Shown piece by piece: positions 60,682 to 64,000 of a stretch of 64,000 bases of DNA (position 1 is its first letter; each line of letters starts with the position of its first letter). Under the pieces are notes generated by a model, which had not been told where the DNA came from, did not search any database, and saw nothing but the letters and a program-made list of their open reading frames with translations. The DNA comes from Halieaceae bacterium (GTDB taxonomy: Bacteria > Pseudomonadota > Gammaproteobacteria > Pseudomonadales > Halieaceae). The stretch covers positions 1 to 64,000 of the forward strand of contig CABYEX010000003.1 of assembly GCA_902518075.1 (NCBI GenBank). Direction: 5' to 3'. Made by a program: the position numbers and the translations under genes.

Positions 60682-61736
60682 ACCGACGAGTCCAACCGGT
60701 CGCCCAATCCCGAGACAGGCGGTGTGCTGAGGGGCTCCGTAAGGGTATCTCGAGCTTGATTGAAAACAGCAAAGCGCTCGAGCTGTAGGCCAAAGTCGGC
60801 CACCTCCGCAAACAGCTCCGCACGGGAATCGCGCGCACGGGCAAATACGGTCGGGTTCGTTAACCAGGCGTCAAGGCTCACCGAGTTGGCAGGCGCGTGT
60901 TCTACTCGCAACCACACATCAGAGTTCTCGGCGAACTGGGTATAAAAATTAATGATCCACGTTGGGCTGCCTGGCGGATTGCCCCTGGGCCCTCGCTGCA
61001 GATTAAGCTCTACAGGCGCGCCGTTCAGCCAGGCCAGAATATCGGCATTGATGACATCGGAGCGCAATGCTGAAACCAAGCGATCTTGGCGGTTATCAAT
61101 CTCGGTCAGAAGCCCTCTGGCACGCTCCTTGGTAGCCTGATCTGTGCCAAAGCCCAACAAGCGCATGAGTAGCGAGGGCAGCGCCGCCTCACGAGCACCG
61201 CTCTCGCTTATAGGCGGCAATTGCAGCACACCACCCCGAACCAAAAGCTCCCTAGCGCGAGCGATCTGCGCCTCAATCGACATCGCCGGGCTCAATATCA
61301 GCCCCATTCCAGCGAAAGCGGCGGCGAGCGAGGCAGGCATAGCCCGAAGTGAATCGGGATTCATTAATTGCTGGAGTAAAGAAGCGGGCGTACCTGACAA
61401 TTGCGTCGCCGCCGGCGTGGCGGCCGGAGTAGGCGTGGCGGCAGCGGCTGGTACCGGGCGCAAAATCGCCGCGCCATCAGGCGTCAACTGTACCCTGAAG
61501 AAGATACTTTGGCCTGCGTAACGTCTGAAAAGGTCGGGGGCCAGTAGCGGTTGCGCTATACCGGCTAGATTAATGAACAGTTGGCCTCGATCAATCGATA
61601 CCAGCCCTTTGACGATCTGAAAGTTGACAAGCCCTAATTCCCGTGGCCCTGGCTGATCGATGCGCAGGCTCGCCGTGCCCTCCAGAAAAATAGGGGTCGG
61701 GCGTACCGTCATATTAAGGAGCTCTGGCCCCAGCAT
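60678..61736 (-). CDS. fliK: FliK-like hook-length control protein
   Basis: A 352-residue protein with an Ala/Pro/Thr-rich linker (about residues 100-120) and a C-terminal globular domain of the FliK type (APVELNLQRGPRGNPPGSPT; VWLRVEHAPANSVSLDAWLT; LFAEVADFGLQLERFAVFNQ). Pairing with a FlhB C-terminal homologue one codon away is a known arrangement. The N-terminal third (about 1-95) is beta-rich and unfamiliar. A second, classical fliK elsewhere in the genome is possible. Confidence 0.7.
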   Translation of the reverse strand: MLGPELLNMTVRPTPIFLEGTASLRIDQPGPRELGLVNFQIVKGLVSIDRGQLFINLAGIAQPLLAPDLFRRYAGQSIFFRVQLTPDGAAILRPVPAAAATPTPAATPAATQLSGTPASLLQQLMNPDSLRAMPASLAAAFAGMGLILSPAMSIEAQIARARELLVRGGVLQLPPISESGAREAALPSLLMRLLGFGTDQATKERARGLLTEIDNRQDRLVSALRSDVINADILAWLNGAPVELNLQRGPRGNPPGSPTWIINFYTQFAENSDVWLRVEHAPANSVSLDAWLTNPTVFARARDSRAELFAEVADFGLQLERFAVFNQARDTLTEPLSTPPVSGLGDRLDSSV

Positions 61737-61768
61737 CGCGCGCTTACTCGAAGGTTAGTAGGTGCTCA

Positions 61769-62242
61769 CTATGGAAAGCGGATCCAGTCCTCATCGCTTG
61801 AACGATGTTGTTGGCCGTCTTTCTTACCCGGCACGACATAGTCCATAACGTCTGCCACCGTAGGCATACGGATGTTGGCGCCTGCCATCATCCAATGGGC
61901 ATTTCCCCGCCGAAATGCAGCCTTGTTGTTCTTCACAATCACTTTTTTCATGACATCATGGTTGACACCCGTATCGCCCAGATGCAGTGCCATGATTTCA
62001 CTGAGCGTGTCCCCCGGCTGAACTTTGTACACGCCGTTGACGACCGAGCCGGCGGATGAGGAATCCACTGAAGCACCAACTACAGAGGGCGTTTTTCCTT
62101 CAAAGTCGTTCTCGCCAATAAACGCTCTCAGACGAGCGACATCGCTATCTGAAATAATGGATTGAGCCCACGTAATCTGCGCGGCCGTCACGGTCACCAG
62201 AGCAACGCAAGCAGTTAACCACATGCGAACAATTAGTTTCAT
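61769..62242 (-). CDS. Exported LysM-domain protein (FimV-like N-terminus)
   Basis: A 157-residue protein from ATG 62242 (AGGA Shine-Dalgarno; a TTG at 62260 is less likely) with a signal peptide (MWLTACVALVTVTAAQITWA) and a LysM-type module (VYKVQPGDTLSEIMALHLGD; KVIVKNNKAAFRRGNAHWMM; AGANIRMPT). It probably binds peptidoglycan and may help position or open the wall for the rod, given that FlgJ lacks a muramidase. Operon neighbours are flgT-like and fliK-like genes. Confidence 0.75.
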   Translation of the reverse strand: MKLIVRMWLTACVALVTVTAAQITWAQSIISDSDVARLRAFIGENDFEGKTPSVVGASVDSSSAGSVVNGVYKVQPGDTLSEIMALHLGDTGVNHDVMKKVIVKNNKAAFRRGNAHWMMAGANIRMPTVADVMDYVVPGKKDGQQHRSSDEDWIRFP

Positions 62243-62256
62243 GTCTGCTTTCCTTT

Positions 62257-63420
62257 TCAAGGCAAAGTACCCAACAGTTCTCCCTGAGACACGAGCGCGC
62301 CCTCGCCGGCAGGCAGGGGCTCAGCTTGTGCCCGATTGTCGTCTGCTCGAACCACCTTCAACATCAGAAGGGTATCCAGCGTCATATCACTCACAACGTT
62401 ATTCACCATGAGCTCTCGGTCACCCACCAGTAACCAGGTGCCCTCGGTCACACCACGCATACGGCCAGCGTCAATACTGAAGCGCTTCGGCCCGTCTCGG
62501 CTCACTGTAAACACGCGAGGCAAGCACTTGGTCGCATCGGTGAACTCGGCGGTGACGTCGGATACCCAACCTGCGAGATCTTCCTCGTCTTGCTCCATCA
62601 CCCACTCACCTGACTGAAAGGCGCGGTATGCGCCGGTCTTGACCAAGGCTTGAAAATCACCCATGGGGCTTCTCGCTGCTGGCTGTGTGAAAGAGAGCGT
62701 GATTGCGAACTTTACGGGCTTGGACGTTGAAGAAATGACATAGAACAGAGACGACAGACCGGGATGGTTGATATAGAAATCATTCTCTTCGCGATCGTCT
62801 ACAAGCATTCGCACGAACACAGATACGGCAAAGTCCGGCGCGGGGCCGTCTGACCAGTCTCCGACCAGCGCCCTAGAGTAAGCTGTGTTCTGATAGCTGT
62901 CGGGCTTTTGACCTACTGGCGCCAGCACACGGAAACCTTTAGCACCAAGGCTTCGCTCCAGAGCCGACACCAGCAGCGCCTCTTGTTGCTGCTGTAAAGT
63001 GGCCTCTGATGCTTGCCTTATCGGGGGAGACGCCAATCGAATCGCCACTACGCCAGAATTGGAGCCCTGCTCCGTCCAAAGTTGGCAACGCGCTGAGTCT
63101 GACACCCGCGCAGCCTCCAGAGACTGCTCTCCGCCCATGGCGTCCAGATAACTCTTCACCTGCACACCCCGCACATCCGCTTCGCTGGAGAACATGGCGC
63201 GCTCGTGTAATCGGCCCTGATCATCAATGTAGGCAACGCCTTTCACGCGCGCGCCTGACTCAAATGCCGCGTCTAGAGCCCGCTCCTTGAAAGCAGAGAG
63301 ATACTCCGAGGCCTCTGCATCATTACTCAATGCCCCGGAGCCATCCTGTGACCAACCAGCAGGTGTCGTCAGGACACAGCAGCCGATCAACGAGATCGCT
63401 AAAAACTTCCCACTCTCCAC
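62257..63420 (-). CDS. flgT: FlgT-like flagellar T-ring/assembly protein
   Basis: About 387 residues with a signal peptide (KFLAISLIGCCVLTTPAGWS). GTG 63420 has GGAG at eight bases and is preferred over TTG 63426. The C-terminal 70 residues (FTVSRDGPKRFSIDAGRMRG, VTEGTWLLVGDRELMVNNVV ... LMLKVVRADDN) resemble the SH3-like C-terminal domain of Vibrio FlgT. The N-terminal part (YLSAFKERALDAAFESGARV) is weaker. It follows the flgP-like gene by about 15 nt. FlgT stabilises the sodium-type stator around the basal body, so it matches the PomAB genes at the other end of the window. Confidence 0.6.
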   Translation of the reverse strand: MESGKFLAISLIGCCVLTTPAGWSQDGSGALSNDAEASEYLSAFKERALDAAFESGARVKGVAYIDDQGRLHERAMFSSEADVRGVQVKSYLDAMGGEQSLEAARVSDSARCQLWTEQGSNSGVVAIRLASPPIRQASEATLQQQQEALLVSALERSLGAKGFRVLAPVGQKPDSYQNTAYSRALVGDWSDGPAPDFAVSVFVRMLVDDREENDFYINHPGLSSLFYVISSTSKPVKFAITLSFTQPAARSPMGDFQALVKTGAYRAFQSGEWVMEQDEEDLAGWVSDVTAEFTDATKCLPRVFTVSRDGPKRFSIDAGRMRGVTEGTWLLVGDRELMVNNVVSDMTLDTLLMLKVVRADDNRAQAEPLPAGEGALVSQGELLGTLP

Positions 63421-63435
63421 TCGCAATGCTCCGCC

Positions 63436-63912
63436 CTATCTGGACCTCGATGCCATCACGGCACGCTCAAGGTACAGTACCCTTAGGTCATTAACGATAC
63501 TCTTATCGAGCGACATTGTGACCTCATAAGTATCGCTACCGCGGGGTTCAATTTGTACTAAATTGGCACCGTAAACAACGCCCTCTACTCGTGCACGAAA
63601 ACTATCGCTGCGAACGACCATGTCAGCCACGGTCGTTGTGGAATCGAGGTACTGACCATAAACCTGCTCTGTCAAGCTTCTGTAGGCATCGAGTTTGGCC
63701 GCGCGGATCGCCAGCAATCTCCGCTGGGCGGGAATATCGCTAGGCTGCACATCGATCACCGCATACCCGGTAGCCGTCAGCGTATCTCGTCGCTCGACCA
63801 TGGGCTCGACAAACGATGCGTCTGGCTCAAAATTCGAATAAGCCAGCGTTTCGCAACCGTTAAGTAACGCAAAAACCAGAAGTGCCGACCATCCAATAAA
63901 AAATTTGCGCAT
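63436..63912 (-). CDS. flgP: FlgP/LPP20-family outer-membrane lipoprotein
   Basis: A 158-residue lipoprotein from ATG 63912 (GGAGGA Shine-Dalgarno) with lipobox ALLNGC. The LPP20-like motifs are TATGYAVIDVQPSDIPAQRR, LLAIRAAKLDAYRSLTEQVY, GQYLDSTTTVADMVVRSDSF and VVYGANLVQIEPRGSDTYEV. FlgP supports the outer-membrane disc or H-ring in Vibrio and Campylobacter. Pairing with a FlgT-like gene points to flagellar use. Confidence 0.85.
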   Translation of the reverse strand: MRKFFIGWSALLVFALLNGCETLAYSNFEPDASFVEPMVERRDTLTATGYAVIDVQPSDIPAQRRLLAIRAAKLDAYRSLTEQVYGQYLDSTTTVADMVVRSDSFRARVEGVVYGANLVQIEPRGSDTYEVTMSLDKSIVNDLRVLYLERAVMASRSR

Positions 63913-64000
63913 CACGTTCCTCCAGGCTCCCGCCTACCTTCCCTTGACAGTGACAGACTGGGTGCAATCAGCCACTGCTGGCTGCGTCCTTTTCGGTCAC
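63913..64000. other. Right edge: leader of flgP and possible end of an upstream gene
   Basis: Two minus-strand frames are partly open here: one ends at a TGA about 55 nt in from the flgP start, the other runs from the edge to a TGA at the flgP start. In Vibrio flgO sits next to flgP, but the visible residues are too few to name a gene. Confidence 0.3.

Noticed and set aside
1..64000. CRISPR array, tRNA, rRNA or insertion sequence
   Set aside because: No regularly spaced short repeats, cloverleaf, rRNA-like sequence or transposase frame seen.

Overview
The window looks like a chromosomal flagellar locus of a marine-type gammaproteobacterium with a polar, probably sodium-driven flagellum. The evidence is a PomA/PomB-like stator set, FlgP- and FlgT-like ring proteins of the Vibrio type, and good matches to both the sigma-54 and the sigma-28 flagellar promoters. 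I cannot fix the species; a member of the Halieaceae/OMG-type gammaproteobacteria is a guess. By eye the central part (about 13.8-43.9 kb) is richer in A+T than the flanks, as expected of horizontally shuffled surface-glycan genes.

Layout. (1) 1-9.2 kb, all minus strand: pomA, two pomB/motB paralogues, then a small exported protein, a large lipoprotein, a long coiled-coil protein, a small lipoprotein, a ClC-type channel with CBS domains and the start of a Sel1-repeat protein. (2) 9.5-12.7 kb: a lipoprotein with a DUF1566-like domain, a small Cys-rich protein, a small membrane protein and a Maf-type (DUF115) flagellin glycosyltransferase. (3) 12.7-36.8 kb: four flagellin genes, with sugar and radical SAM genes between them. 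Flagellin 1 is followed by a short-chain dehydrogenase, a radical SAM enzyme and an unknown protein. Flagellins 2 and 3 are an almost identical tandem duplication followed by flaG. Next is a coupled CDP-sugar operon: rfbF, rfbG, rfbH, a NeuB-cupin fusion, a ThDP enzyme, a Nudix hydrolase and a C-methyltransferase. Then come a glycosyltransferase, two tandem cobalamin-type radical SAM proteins, a third radical SAM protein, another glycosyltransferase and flagellin 4. (4) 37.0-43.9 kb: a translationally coupled legionaminic acid operon (legB, legC, legH, legI, legG, ptmE, legF). (5) 44.0-58.4 kb: flgBCDEFGHIJKL-fliD read leftward from a sigma-54 site, with unusually long FlgE (1025 aa) and FlgK (1151 aa). 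(6) 58.4-64 kb: flgA, then flgM-flgN behind a near-consensus sigma-28 site, facing a minus-strand set of flgP-like, flgT-like, LysM, fliK-like and flhB C-terminal-like genes.

How it fits together. The rod, hook and junction genes build the axial structure; FlgM holds back sigma-28 until the hook is complete; three flagellins and flgM then fire from sigma-28 sites while flagellin 4 has a sigma-54-like site. Legionaminic acid (CMP-Leg via the GDP route) is the likely donor for the Maf transferase, which would decorate flagellin Ser/Thr. The CDP-3,6-dideoxyhexose genes, together with the ThDP enzyme, C-methyltransferase, radical SAM enzymes and extra glycosyltransferases, suggest a second, branched or methylated sugar. 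The part most likely to be undescribed is this flagellin-embedded island of four radical SAM proteins and the Rossmann-like domain that appears in three of its enzymes of different type.
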